Below are positions 1 through 29,528 of a DNA stretch of 64,000 nt, piece by piece; position 1 is the first letter of the stretch; each line of letters begins with the position of its first letter. Location of the stretch: the NCBI GenBank assembly GCA_965153355.1, contig OZ231127.1:11284001-11348000 (forward strand). Direction: 5' to 3'. The notes beneath the pieces are model-generated. The model was not told the origin of the DNA. It ran no database searches and saw nothing but the letters and a program-made list of their open reading frames with translations. The stretch comes from Flaccisagitta enflata (lineage: Eukaryota; Chaetognatha; Sagittoidea; Aphragmophora). Made by a program: the position numbers and the translations under genes.

Positions 1-226
1 AGTGTTAAGTTCAGAGAGTGTTGTTACGTCGTTAAGAGTGGAGTGACTAAAATGGTCATTATATTTCCAATTATTCATTGATCATTATTGCTATTTAAAG
101 TGAAGGATGGTTCGTGTACCGTGATTCCTTACAAATTCTTATTTTTTCAACAGTTTATAACAGCCAATTGAAGCACAAGCATTAACAACCTTGTACATCA
201 TGCATGGGTTTCCAGTCTTAGCTTAC

Positions 227-18867
<18,641 letters not shown>

Positions 18868-19394
18868 GGTTTTTGTTGTGGAAAAAAACGGTGTTTTTTA
18901 AGTCATTAAGTTAAACACCGCAAGTGACGTTAAGGAAAGTGAATCATCAAACCGCCGATAATACAGTATGATTCACTCATTTTCTCCCTTAATCCCCAAT
19001 GTATGTTTTCATGGAGAAAGAAGAGTTATCAACTGAGGAACAAATAAACCATGAATATTATTCATCACAAGAGAGATAAAAAAAAAACGTCGTATGAGCC
19101 GAGCGATCACAGTCACTGATGACTTCAGTGAAGGGGGGGTGATATAAACGAGAGGGGAAAGTAATAATAATATGGCCTATTAATCAAGGATTGCAAACGA
19201 GAAAAAATCCACAGGTGTCACACGGTGACAGTCAGTGGACAAAATCATAATCAAAGTAAAGTCTAACAGTCTAAATCTAAAATTATCATATTATTACGTC
19301 TTTAAAATATTCATTTATCTAAAATTACAACTCAAATAATCTTTTTGTCCCCTGACTGTCAACACAAAAGAGAAAATTCCAAACAAAAATCTTG
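18868..19394. other. Interval between the zinc-finger gene stop and the LIN54 start
   Basis: It must hold the 3' UTR of the zinc-finger gene and the LIN54 5' UTR and promoter. A CRE-like tgacgtta lies about 60 bases upstream of the LIN54 ATG. I found no AATAAA on the minus strand within it. Confidence 0.5.
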
Positions 19395-22300
19395 CTAATC
19401 TTCGAGCAGCGTATCAATCATGAGACTTTCCATGAACGTGTCCCTAATTTGTCCGTCATTCGGATCTCGATTCATCAGGAAATAATCTCGAAATTGTTCT
19501 ATAAATGGCAGATAAGGCGGCGGCGATTGATCCCCGCCACCGTCAACAACTTCGTCTCTCCTCGCCGCCGGTTCCACCACGGCGGTGGAATTGACGTCAA
19601 GGGCCGCTCTCGGCGCTTCGCCCGGAATTCTTAAGTCTTTCAGCGGCACGTGATGACTGTCAATCTCCATCGGTTCGGCGCCGAGTTTGTTGTCGTTGTC
19701 ATTGTCACTATCGTCGATGCAAATCGTTACTACGGCGTCATTTTGAGTCGCAACGGCGACGTTGGGATTTGGCGCCGACGCTGCGGCGACACTGGCTGGA
19801 AGTGGCGGTGACGCCGCGCCTGAATCGCTCTCGCGCAACGGCGTCATTTTCGCTCGCTTCGGGGAAGAGCGCCGAGAGAGCCGCGCGGATTTAGATGAGG
19901 GGCTGGTAGAAGAGAGCGACTTTGCAATAGAAAGAGTAGAATCTGAAGAGGATGTGGCATCTTGGAATGATTCGGCAGTGCGAGAGTGAGATAATGATGA
20001 TGATGATGATGATGATGAAGTAACTGTGGGAGGCGCGATCTTTGATGAGGAGCTTGTGGTGTCGTTATTGTCATTCGTACTCATCGGTTTCTCATCTTCT
20101 TTATCGCCGCCGTTGTCATCGCCGTTGTCATCGCCGTTGTTGTCATCACAATCGTCTCCCAACTGTTTGAAATAAGCGCCGAGATGGAACGGCAGTTCCT
20201 TGATGTGTTTCTTCACGTTGTGGCTTTTGTGCTCCTTTCGTAGATGCGCCAGAGCGGATTTGGCGTCGATAAATTTGAGCCGGCATTTACCCATTTGGCA
20301 ACAGAAAGATTTATGAAAAGGACGATGAGCGCCTATAGTGTGTCTTTTAAGACCGAAATAACCGCGGTAATTATTCTTGCAGATCGGACATTGCAACTTG
20401 CCGCCCGGAAAGGCGCGTACCACGAATCCTCCTATGTCTCTGTACGCTCCTGGGTAATTGGTAGACACTGTAGCGCCTTTGGTAACTACAGTTGAGCCTT
20501 TGGTCATCACAGCGGGGCCTTTCGTCACCTCAGCGTCACCTTTGGTCACCACAGCATCACCTTTGGTCACCACAGCATCAGTTTTGGTCGCCACAGCGGG
20601 GCCTCTGGTAACCACAGCGGGGCCTTTGGTCACCAGAGCGGGGTCTTTCGTCACCCGGGCATCATATTTGGTAACCACGGCATCACCTTTGGTAACCACG
20701 GCATCACCTTTGGTAACCAAGGCGTCACCTTTGGTAACCACAACATCACCTTTGGTCACCACAGCATCAGTTTCGGTCACTACAGCTGCGCCTTTGGTCA
20801 CCACAGCATCATCTTTAGTAACCACTTCCTCACCTTTGGTCACCACAGCATCAGTATTGGTCACCACAGAGCCGCCTTTAGTCACCACAGGTGTGTCCTT
20901 GGTAACCTCAGCCGCATCATCAGGCACCACAGCAGAACTTTTAGTTGCCAAACGGGCATTTCCACAGACCTTTATCCGGGCTATCTTGGCCTCATAAGCA
21001 CTGACGATGTCCCGCGCTTCTTTTAGGTAACCGTATTTCTGGACGCCTTGATAGACGACCGCGGGATCGATGTGCGAAAGGGAAAAGGTTTTCTTGGGAT
21101 GTTTATATTTGACGTGATACCTCAAATTTCTAGGATCTGAGACCGCGCTCTGGCAATATTTGCACGTGAAAGGCCTCTGGTCTTTTTTGGCTGACCAATA
21201 CTTGCCCGCTCCCCTTGCTGATTTCTGCGGAGTGGCCTCTTCTTCATCGCTGTCCTTGAACTGATATGGATCAGACTCGGTGCTTGAAACAAGAGAAACT
21301 AAAGGGTGATGTACCTTATCGTCCGTTTTAGGCATCTCTTCCACAGCGTCGTGGAATCGATCTTCTTCCTCCTCTTCCTGCGCCTCCTCCTCATCTTTCT
21401 CAGCTTTGTCAGTGGTGGCATCGAGCGACAGGTCATTGACCTGATTTTCTCCGGCCATCATCGCCTCGGCGTCTTCCAACGTCATCTCAGTCACATCCTC
21501 CATCATGGGTCCTTCACTCGGCGTCTCAGTCTCTGCTTCGTTCGCAGACGGCTTTCTGACAGCATCAGCAGCATCAGCAGCATCAGCAGCATCAGCAGCT
21601 TCAGCAGCTTCAGAAGCATCAGCAGCTTCAGAAGCATCAGCAGCTTCAGCAGCAACTTCCTCATCCGCCGATTCGTCGAAACTGTCGTCTAAGATTAAGG
21701 GAGAAGCCGCGCCGATGCTACCACCGGCAGTGAGGTCGTTTCCGCTTGTGGGAATAACGTCATCTTTAGATGCCGCGTCAATATCATTATTGGATGTCGC
21801 AGCGCAGTCTGAATTGGGCTCGACAGCAACTTCGGCAGGACGTTCAGCCGCAACTTCGATGGCGGAGAACTCATCAACATCAGCAATGGACTCAGCATCG
21901 ATATCAACCGTAGATGAGGCGTTACTCGCGCCGCCGTTTACCGTTTTGTCATAATCACTTGCAGCTTTGTCAATATCCATAGCGGCAGGAATTAGAGTTG
22001 GGGCAGAGATCTCATCATCCTCATCGGCAGTGATGTCGTTTTCGTTGTCATGTTCATTAGTAGTGGCGATGGTGAAATTGATAGAAATGGTAGCGACTTT
22101 ATTGGATGTATCGGACGAGGTAGCAGCGGGATCCATGGAAGTTTGGGCAGTGACTTTGGATGCAGATGAATCAACGTGAATAGAAGATGAGTCTTGGATT
22201 TCTGGCTGATCTCTATCAAATGTTTCCTCAATGAAATTGTCTTGTATTATCGGCGACTCAAGCGGAGTTCCATCATCGCCAATTCTTGGTGAGGTAATCT

Positions 22301-25300
22301 GATGACCGGTTTTCCCCTTCCCCGCGGTTTTAGCACCAGCTCCACTCGTTCCACTCGTTCCAACGATAGTCTCATATTCCGAATCGGAGTCACTCCTCAG
22401 ATCGGCGGCGAGGAGTCGATGATGAGAAGGAAGTCCCGACATCTTTTTTCCCTCTGAACTTCCATCAGAAGCCAGATTGAGAATGATTGACTCGGTTTTG
22501 TTATTTCCGCCCAATTTGATGTTGGAAATGTGAACCGTTTTTGGAGGGGAATCAGACGTTTGTATCGTTGAAGAGTCCGTTTCTTCTTGACCAGCATCTT
22601 CTACATTCTGGCTGCTCATCAGCGAGGATGATGACTTTCTCTTACAATAGAAGCGATGACGTTTAGCACCCACTTCCGTGGGTAAAACATGAGAACATAA
22701 TTCGCACGTCCGTTTCGCGATGTCGCAATTTGATCGATGATCTCTCAATTCTGATAGCGATGAAAATGACAGAGCGCAAGAATCGCAAGGGTGATGTTGA
22801 GCGTTGTTGGACTTAATAATCACTTCAACAGGCGATGAAGGCGATGACAACGACGACGATGACGCGGCGTTGTGGATTTCGCGAACGTGAAGCTCAAACT
22901 TTTGGCGGGAACCAAAGGACTTGGAACAGAGTTCGCAAACGAAAAGTTCTTCGGCTTTCGATCCGCGATTGGATTGGGATGAGGAATCGCCGAAAGGAGA
23001 TCGAGAAGGAGAATCGACGATCTCCCTTTTACAAACGCGATCATGTGTTTGATCCTTCAAAGGATGATTGAGGATGATGCCGTCGTCAAAGTCTTCGTCG
23101 TCAAAATCGTCGTTTTCATCACCAACATCGCTTTCATTGAGGAAAAACTCTTCCTTGATGTTGATGAGTCTGATCGCGGCCACGGAGAGATTTCTCCTCA
23201 AAATGGATTTCATCATGTCTTCGGGCGAGGCTTTGGGTTTCCGCTTCTTTTCCTCCTCCTCGGCCTGTTTACCCTTTAACGCCGATTTGAGAAAAGCCGT
23301 GAGATTAAACGGAAGTTTCGAGTACATGTTGGTAGTTAAAGGCGATCGAATGAGATGATGTTTGAAATGATGTTTGCGCAGGGATTCTACCGAGGAGAAT
23401 TTGGCGCCGCATCGGTTGATCAAGCACGTGTAATGTTTGACGTCCGTGTGCATGGACATGACGTGGCGTTTCAGTCCACCGGAAATGAGAGCCTTAGCGC
23501 AGAGCGGACATTTGACGTGACCGGCGTTATCGTAATGAAACGTGATGCCGTTGATAACTTTAGTTTTGCAACCGGGTCGGGCGTTCATGCTCGTTGGAAT
23601 ATCGACGCGTTCTTCTGAAGAAGAATCTCGCGCCCCATCATCGTCGCCTTCCACCACCACCCGCTGACCATCATTACCAACATCGCCGCCGATTTGATGT
23701 TGCCGAAAAAAAGCGTCTAAATCCAAAGGAACCACCGAAATTTGACTCATTGACCCGACATTTCTTTCATTGGCGTGGACTCGTTTCTGATGAGAAACGA
23801 CGGCTGTGCGCCACTGAAACGACTGATTGCAGTTTTTGACGGTGCAAACGAAATGTTTTTCTTGGGAATGGACGGCCATCACGTGATCCCGGAGGAGAGT
23901 CGGTCGGTCGGCGGAAAAACGGCAAAGTGGACAAAACTGTTGTTGAGTGGCCAAAGATGTCGTTGAAGGGGACGTTAGATTGGCGGGAGATGTCGTCGAT
24001 GACGCGTCGAGTTCTTTTTTAACAATCGCGGGTCTCGTGGCTATAGCTGGCGATGAAGACAACGGAGATGAAGAAGAAGAATCGTGAGAACTCATCTTCG
24101 CGCCAGAACGCTTTTTCGCCTCCCATTTCGCCCTCAGCGCGGCCAAGTTCCGTTTAAAGTAATTGCCGAGATGCAAAGGCAGAACCTGGATCATGTCGCT
24201 GCCGTAGTTGTGGCCGTGATCGTTGATTTGATGGCTGATGATGGTGCTGCGCCAATCGAAAGTCCGGCCGCAATTGTCGACTTGGCAGACGAGATGTTGT
24301 TTAGGATGATGCAGACCGCGAATGTGAAAACGCATTTTCTCCGACGATGGCAGAGGTTTGGAACAAACCGGGCAAATGAAGCTCTTTTGACCCGGGACTG
24401 TGTCAAAGGCGAAACCGTCGATGAATCGTTGAGTCGATCCGGGGATAGATTCCGATGAGGACAAACCGGTCGTCGCCGATGTTGAAGGATATTGAGACGC
24501 TGATGCACGCAGAGGGGTCTTGATATCGGCGGAAGTGGCGTTGTTTTGTTGCCTGGCGACCTTGAGGGCTTTGGCCTTGAGAGATTTGGCTCTTAACGAA
24601 GCGGTCATGTTCGTCTTTGGCAATCCTCGATTCGTTGCGCTTCCAGTAACATTTATTTTCCGAACGTGACTCTGCAAGAAGGACGCGAAATCAAATGGGA
24701 GCGTTGTCAAGTTTTTCTCGGCGCCTTCTTGACCATGAACTTTGCGCAGATGTCTCCTGACTGAAGATGCGTGAGTAAACTTGTGATCGCATAGCTTGCA
24801 AATAAAATGCTTGACAGGATCGTGGATGCCCCGTACGTGATCAGTCAGATGAGAAAGATTCATGAGAGATTCTTCGCAAATGGGACACGCTACTCTGCCT
24901 TGGGCGGTGCGGCGAATAGATACGCCCTGGTGGACGACAAAATCGTCGTTATCAACATTTGCATGTTGATGTTGTTGCTGCTGAAGACCTCCTCCATGCC
25001 CATACTCTCCGAGTAATTCCCTTTCGATCTTCACTCCCCGGAATGGAGATTCGGATCGACTTTTGTTTTTCTCGGTAGCTTGCAGAAGGAGTTTGTGGTG
25101 AGTTTTCGCGCCGCGCGGAATCGTGCTTCTTTTGCCGCCGCTGTCATCGGTCGCTGAAGTCGGGGATAAAGGTGATTGAAAGGATCTGTTGGGAGTAGAG
25201 GCTCTGTGGTCGCGAGTCGTTAGAGAAGAAGAGGATGATAATTGAGCGTGACGCGGCGTTTTATTTCTCGGCGTCGTCTGGCTCTGCTGTAGTCCCTGCT

Positions 25301-26270
25301 GTTGCAGCATTTTATTACGTCTTATCATTTCCTCAAATTCCGAATATTTCGAGTTGCTGTCATTTTCCGCTGGACCGCGTACGTTATCGTTATCTAGCTT
25401 GTTTTCCTGATCTCCGTTGTTAGTTTTCTCATTGTCATCATCGTCGTTTTCGTCGTCGTCGTCGTCAACCAGATTAATTTCGATGACGTCGGGAATTTCC
25501 GTAATTTTTCTCGGTTCCGCGACGACGGAAGGAAAGTCACCGACGAGAGATGTCGCGGAAGAAGATGTGGTAGTTGTGGTGGTAGTTTTTGTCTTGGTTG
25601 TGACCGAATTGTCAGTCGAGTCATTTTTGTTGTCATTTTTATCATCGACGGAGACGACGATGACGTCATCGGATTCATCTTTATCGTCATCTTTGTTGTC
25701 ATCTTTGTTGTCATCTTTCCTGTCATCTTTTTCTTCTTCTTTCTCGTCGCTCGATTCACCGACGCTTGGAAGATTATCCTTCCGGATCCAGACTAAATCG
25801 GGCGGCTTTTCGATAAATTCTTTCGATATTGAATGCACGAAGTGTGCGCTGGAGGTATTTTCCTGGAAAGATGCCGGAAATGGAGTGATGACGGTTGTGA
25901 TAACGGGCAATGAAGCCTCCGTCGCCGCTTTCGAGAGACTCGTTGACGGAGATGTACCGAGACAGACTACATCGTCCTTTGACGCAATGGACGCCGCGTC
26001 TCCAAAGGATGATGGCCCCGATGGTGTCGCGACGACGGCGTCATCCCCTTCCATGGCGTCACAATCGATGATAGACGGATCCAAAGTGGTGGACGAAACT
26101 TCGGCCTCGTCAGTCGGAGTGTTGGCGCCGTCATCGACGTCGACGTCAACGTCATCAACGACGCCGACGTGGAAAAGCGGCGCTCTCAGTTCAGCCAATG
26201 GCGTGGAAATCGTTGTAGTCGTCTCTTGAAAGACGTGAGATGTGGTGGAATCGCAAACCGGGTCCGTGGC
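19395..26270 (-). CDS. Zinc-finger gene exon 2 (single 6.9-kb coding exon)
   Basis: Acceptor tttcaatcacag before GCC in phase 0, then 2291 codons to the stop. It carries all fingers and the repeat array. An uninterrupted frame of this length is strong evidence for coding; open frames opposite it are shadows. Confidence 0.95.
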   Translation of the reverse strand, partial: ATDPVCDSTTSHVFQETTTTISTPLAELRAPLFHVGVVDDVDVDVDDGANTPTDEAEVSSTTLDPSIIDCDAMEGDDAVVATPSGPSSFGDAASIASKDDVVCLGTSPSTSLSKAATEASLPVITTVITPFPASFQENTSSAHFVHSISKEFIEKPPDLVWIRKDNLPSVGESSDEKEEEKDDRKDDNKDDNKDDDKDESDDVIVVSVDDKNDNKNDSTDNSVTTKTKTTTTTTTSSSATSLVGDFPSVVAEPRKITEIPDVIEINLVDDDDDENDDDDNEKTNNGDQENKLDNDNVRGPAENDSNSKYSEFEEMIRRNKMLQQQGLQQSQTTPRNKTPRHAQLSSSSSLTTRDHRASTPNRSFQSPLSPTSATDDSGGKRSTIPRGAKTHHKLLLQATEKNKSRSESPFRGVKIERELLGEYGHGGGLQQQQHQHANVDNDDFVVHQGVSIRRTAQGRVACPICEESLMNLSHLTDHVRGIHDPVKHFICKLCDHKFTHASSVRRHLRKVHGQEGAEKNLTTLPFDFASFLQSHVRKINVTGSATNRGLPKTNMTASLRAKSLKAKALKVARQQNNATSADIKTPLRASASQYPSTSATTGLSSSESIPGSTQRFIDGFAFDTVPGQKSFICPVCSKPLPSSEKMRFHIRGLHHPKQHLVCQVDNCGRTFDWRSTIISHQINDHGHNYGSDMIQVLPLHLGNYFKRNLAALRAKWEAKKRSGAKMSSHDSSSSSPLSSSPAIATRPAIVKKELDASSTTSPANLTSPSTTSLATQQQFCPLCRFSADRPTLLRDHVMAVHSQEKHFVCTVKNCNQSFQWRTAVVSHQKRVHANERNVGSMSQISVVPLDLDAFFRQHQIGGDVGNDGQRVVVEGDDDGARDSSSEERVDIPTSMNARPGCKTKVINGITFHYDNAGHVKCPLCAKALISGGLKRHVMSMHTDVKHYTCLINRCGAKFSSVESLRKHHFKHHLIRSPLTTNMYSKLPFNLTAFLKSALKGKQAEEEEKKRKPKASPEDMMKSILRRNLSVAAIRLINIKEEFFLNESDVGDENDDFDDEDFDDGIILNHPLKDQTHDRVCKREIVDSPSRSPFGDSSSQSNRGSKAEELFVCELCSKSFGSRQKFELHVREIHNAASSSSLSSPSSPVEVIIKSNNAQHHPCDSCALSFSSLSELRDHRSNCDIAKRTCELCSHVLPTEVGAKRHRFYCKRKSSSSLMSSQNVEDAGQEETDSSTIQTSDSPPKTVHISNIKLGGNNKTESIILNLASDGSSEGKKMSGLPSHHRLLAADLRSDSDSEYETIVGTSGTSGAGAKTAGKGKTGHQITSPRIGDDGTPLESPIIQDNFIEETFDRDQPEIQDSSSIHVDSSASKVTAQTSMDPAATSSDTSNKVATISINFTIATTNEHDNENDITADEDDEISAPTLIPAAMDIDKAASDYDKTVNGGASNASSTVDIDAESIADVDEFSAIEVAAERPAEVAVEPNSDCAATSNNDIDAASKDDVIPTSGNDLTAGGSIGAASPLILDDSFDESADEEVAAEAADASEAADASEAAEAADAADAADAADAVRKPSANEAETETPSEGPMMEDVTEMTLEDAEAMMAGENQVNDLSLDATTDKAEKDEEEAQEEEEEDRFHDAVEEMPKTDDKVHHPLVSLVSSTESDPYQFKDSDEEEATPQKSARGAGKYWSAKKDQRPFTCKYCQSAVSDPRNLRYHVKYKHPKKTFSLSHIDPAVVYQGVQKYGYLKEARDIVSAYEAKIARIKVCGNARLATKSSAVVPDDAAEVTKDTPVVTKGGSVVTNTDAVVTKGEEVVTKDDAVVTKGAAVVTETDAVVTKGDVVVTKGDALVTKGDAVVTKGDAVVTKYDARVTKDPALVTKGPAVVTRGPAVATKTDAVVTKGDAVVTKGDAEVTKGPAVMTKGSTVVTKGATVSTNYPGAYRDIGGFVVRAFPGGKLQCPICKNNYRGYFGLKRHTIGAHRPFHKSFCCQMGKCRLKFIDAKSALAHLRKEHKSHNVKKHIKELPFHLGAYFKQLGDDCDDNNGDDNGDDNGGDKEDEKPMSTNDNNDTTSSSSKIAPPTVTSSSSSSSSLSHSRTAESFQDATSSSDSTLSIAKSLSSTSPSSKSARLSRRSSPKRAKMTPLRESDSGAASPPLPASVAAASAPNPNVAVATQNDAVVTICIDDSDNDNDNKLGAEPMEIDSHHVPLKDLRIPGEAPRAALDVNSTAVVEPAARRDEVVDGGGDQSPPPYLPFIEQFRDYFLMNRDPNDGQIRDTFMESLMIDTLLED

Positions 26271-26591
26271 CTGTGATTGAAAGGAAAGGAAAGGAAAGCA
26301 GTGGAATGACGAACTAAGTTAAGGAGTGCTAAGAATTACGAAAACAATAAAAGAACAAAAACAATAAATGAACAGCAATAACAATTACATTTACATCAAG
26401 GAGATAAGGGAAAAAGCAAGGTATGAAGGAATGGCAAGAAAGAGTGAAACGTAGTAAGAAACAGAAAGAAAGAAAAGATCCGGATAGAAAGCAAAATATA
26501 GAAAGCGTTAAAGTAAGAAAGAAAGCAAGCAAGAAAGCAAGCAAGCAAGAAAGCAACGAAGAAAGCAAGAAAGAAAGAAAGAAAGATTAAC

Positions 26592-26622
<31 letters not shown>

Positions 26623-27314
26623 CAGAAAGAAAGAAAGAAAGAAATAGAGAAAGAAAGAAAGCAAGAGAAAGATAGCAAGAAAGAAAGCAAGAGAGCAAAA
26701 AAGCTAGAGAGCAAGAAAGAGAGAAAGAAAGAGAGAGAGAAAGAAAGAAAGAAAGAAAGAAAACAAATTCTAAGTTTTAAAGAAGTCTCAAAGCAATGGT
26801 TCAATACCTTGGCCGCAGAAGTTTGGAGATTAAAATCGCCCGTCTCATCTATTAAGACCGTTTGATGACCCACTGTCGCGGAAATAAGACCGGAGGAGGA
26901 GGGAGAGAAGGAGGAAGAAGTCGAAGAGGATCCATTGCCTCCGCTTCCGCAAGGACCATCTACGGCGCCACCGCCGGTATTATTATTAACGCCAGATAGC
27001 TTCTTCCTTCGTTTTCCGGCCGCGGTAGGAGGCAGAGTCCCATCGGCCAGTGGAAAGGGCAAATGCTTGCGGACATATTTCAAAGAGTTTTTATACGACT
27101 GGGTGAAATCGGTTTGAGTCTCGCGATCCATCGGATGCAGGTTCTTTTTAGAGACTTTCGTGACAGTGTCCGAAGTATCGTCCATAGCGCTGCCTTTATT
27201 GGCAGATGTATTATTACTAGAGTCATTGATACTATTACTTCCATCGTTGTTGCTACAACTATCTTCCGCTGCTCCCAAGGAAGGGGCAGGTAAGGAAGCT
27301 ACCGAGGATGCCAT
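19395..27314 (-). CDS. Large C2H2 zinc-finger protein, about 2460 residues (gene span)
   Basis: Two exons (27314-26808 and 26270-19395) join in phase 0 and give about 2460 residues. The first ~620 residues are Ser/Asp/Glu-rich and disordered-looking. Fourteen C2H2 fingers follow, at about residues 630, 660, 803, 827, 945, 976, 1087, 1117, 1279, 1334, 1357, 1871, 2128 and 2156. Ten of them form five pairs, and each pair is followed about 30 residues later by a motif of the type LPF-x-L-x-x-F-F-K. A run of about 24 seven-residue repeats (VVTKGDA type) covers roughly 1952-2102, and an Ala/Asp/Glu-rich run lies near 1710-1740. The C-terminus is acidic (LMIDTLLED). The product is most likely a nuclear nucleic-acid-binding or chromatin protein by its fingers. 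I do not recognise an orthologue, and a lineage-specific gene is possible. Confidence 0.9.
20470..20930 (-). repeat. 21-bp coding minisatellite (VVTKGDA repeats)
   Basis: About 24 units of 21 bases keep the frame. Val-Thr-Lys is nearly invariant and the rest varies (GDA, GPA, TDA, DDA). It is Lys/Thr-rich, unlike the acidic surroundings, and the opposite strand is also open through it. Confidence 0.93.
26271..26807. repeat. Zinc-finger gene intron with (GAAA)n-type repeats
   Basis: The single intron of the gene. From about 26500 it is mostly GAAA/GCAA tetramers, so open frames rich in Phe/Leu/Ser on the minus strand are artefacts. Confidence 0.85.
26808..27314 (-). CDS. Zinc-finger gene exon 1
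   Basis: ATG in context aagATGGca, 169 codons, donor AAG|GTATTG in phase 0. Ser/Asn-rich with MDRETQTDFTQSYKNSLKY and a basic GKRRKK cluster that could be a nuclear localisation signal. An in-frame ATG at 27473 would add a basic 53-residue leader; I prefer 27314 for its context. Confidence 0.82.
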
Positions 27315-27702
27315 CTTAAATGTGTAAGTCTTTCTGTTTCTACTGTATAAATTCGCCAACCGGAAGCGGCGTGGAAGCAACGTCAGCGGTAAAGACGACC
27401 TAGAAAGGCGAGACAAAATATTCATGGAATAGAGCTTCATAAGGTAAATACCTCTCCAAAGACCCAATATCAAAAGAAAAAGATGTTCAAAGTGGACAAC
27501 CTAACTTAACATGCCCTTTACACGCATATGATGGGCGTAACATGTACACGGTGGGCCTTTTTTAACTCAGCCAAAGAGAGGCGTTCAAGCGCAAATCAAA
27601 CTTGACTGCAAAGTGGAGACTGACAGAAAGTTGCAAATCGGAGACGCCGACAACAGACACTGACAAATCGCGAGTGACAAATTAGACGGACAAATCGTGT
27701 GA

Positions 27703-27704
<2 letters not shown>

Positions 27705-27737
<33 letters not shown>

Positions 27738-27740
27738 CTG
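27705..27740. repeat. Poly-T/poly-A run
   Basis: About 30 T on the plus strand. It could be the poly(A) tail of a minus-strand retroposed sequence, but the neighbouring sequence is not recognisable. Confidence 0.6.
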
Positions 27741-27805
27741 AGAAGGAAAGACAGTATGGTTTGAATCTAAAGATAAAAGTGACATTCAAGCCTCTAGAAT
27801 TCACT

Positions 27806-27916
27806 AGAAATTTTTTTTTTCTGAAATAAAGGGGAGAACATGGCAAGCAAAATCAGTTAAAGGCGACATTGCATCAAGATAAGAAAGTAACAGCATTTTT
27901 TTTGTATCAGACGATA
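27806..27916 (-). mobile_element. 3' tail of a non-LTR retrotransposon (truncated copy)
   Basis: On the minus strand about 100 bases match the sequence downstream of the retrotransposon frame at 60612-61370, ending the same way with tttcag followed by an A-run. The match stops abruptly upstream, as expected of a strongly 5'-truncated insertion of the same family. Confidence 0.7.
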
Positions 27917-28324
27917 AAGTATAAATCAGGTGGTGATGATGTGAAACAAGGGCCTTCCAAATGTTCCCCCCATTTGTATTGGCGCAGAGCGACCTCTCCA
28001 CTTTCAGCGAGACACGCAACTAACCACAACGCGGGAAGTTCGGTGTTCTTTCTCGCTTTCTTTCTTTCGATCCGTTTCTTCCCAAGTCATTTATGAGTAC
28101 ATTGCATTCATTGGGGAAGAGCCAAGAAGAAAACAAAAGACATCGCAAAGACGGACAAAAAGTGTCCGTCCAGCTCAGTACACATTGTTTTTAGTCACGG
28201 ACATGCGACCACACATTCCAATGCCGATCTGTTGGTCCGTCCGTCAATCTCTCAGTCCATCAGTTTATTGATTGGTCCATCAATCTGCCACTTGGTAGTA
28301 TTAAAATTCAGGCCTGTATATTGT

Positions 28325-28365
28325 TCCGTATTCCCCCCCCCCCCCGGTGGGGAGGGGGGGGGAAT
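28325..28365. repeat. Facing C-run and G-run hairpin
   Basis: A C-run then ggtgg and a G-run form a GC-only inverted repeat. Confidence 0.7.
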
Positions 28366-28851
28366 TAACCAAAGGGTTTGGAGAAAGGGAAGTAAAAGGA
28401 AGGAGGAAAAAAGAGAAGAAAAAAAAGAAAATTCGGGGAAAATACCTGTAATGGCGACTGTCGCCGTGAGGAAAAAAGTCGTAAGCATTGGTCACTTTTC
28501 GCTTAGCTTTTGTCTTCAGTCACTGCAATCTTTTTTATTTGTTAGATTTGTATTGATTGCACTAAAAATCAGGGAAAAATAGGACTAAGCCAAATGAGCT
28601 GAAATATTCAAAATAATTCAAGCAGACAACCAGCTCTGCTCACTGCCATGCTTTCTTGTATTTGAATTTGGTTAGAATCAAGTCGGCGTCGGAATGATTT
28701 TCCGTCACGCGGACAAAAAGTGAGAATCACAAAAAACTGACCCAATCATCGGGTAGGCTTGTGTCATGCTAACCCGACATGGACGGGATGAAATTCATCA
28801 AATTTACATGTTTGAATATTGAACAAAACCATACCTCATCGTGTAGCTTAC

Positions 28852-29470
28852 CAGCGGCGTAGGAGACCTGAATTTTTTGGGACTTCCACCCTCTAACTAG
28901 TGTCCGACAAATTTGCTGTCCCAACAGAAAAATGACATAGTTTCCACTTTGAAATAGCAAGAAATAGTTATTACTATGATACTTTTGTCTTCTTTGAGAT
29001 CTTAGATAAGTGGGATTGCGCCTAATTACACCTGGCAAGGGAGAATATGATTTTTTTTCTCTCCTAGCTAGTCCACAGTTTATTATCTATTCTTTTTTTA
29101 TCTACATCCCTACATCCCTCTTTTTAGGCAATCAAAGCTTGAAAACCACTGAATTTTGATTGCTTTATAAATTGTTTTTTTATCTTCAGACCTTTTATGA
29201 TATTTATAGCATTGACTGAAATATGTGAAAAAGAAGTTTGCTTCTTGCACCATTGGTTTTGAAGGTTGATGACTGTATGAGTGAAGGCAATCAGAATTTT
29301 GAGAATGCAAATACATAACCTAGGTCAGTATTTCGTGACATGTCAATTTCTACTATGCATGCAAATATATTATTCAGTGTGTCTTCTTTTTTACTTTCTC
29401 TCTTTCTTCTTTTTTCAAGTTTTTAATTTTTCCCGTCTGTCTCAGTCTATCTGTGTGTCTGTCTGTCTGC

Positions 29471-29528
<58 letters not shown>

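Noticed and set aside
20458-20997. 179-codon plus-strand frame
   Set aside because: Mirror of the VVTKGDA coding repeat on the minus strand, inside a 2291-codon exon.
25417-26229. 270-codon plus-strand frame opposite the zinc-finger exon
   Set aside because: Ser/Val-rich shadow of an acidic low-complexity region; no domain, and the minus strand has the spliced, domain-bearing frame.
27315-27473. N-terminal extension of the zinc-finger protein resembling a mitochondrial leader (RSSLPLTLLPRRFRLANL)
   Set aside because: A 14-finger protein with basic clusters is unlikely to be mitochondrial; the internal ATG at 27314 has the better context. Not fully excluded.
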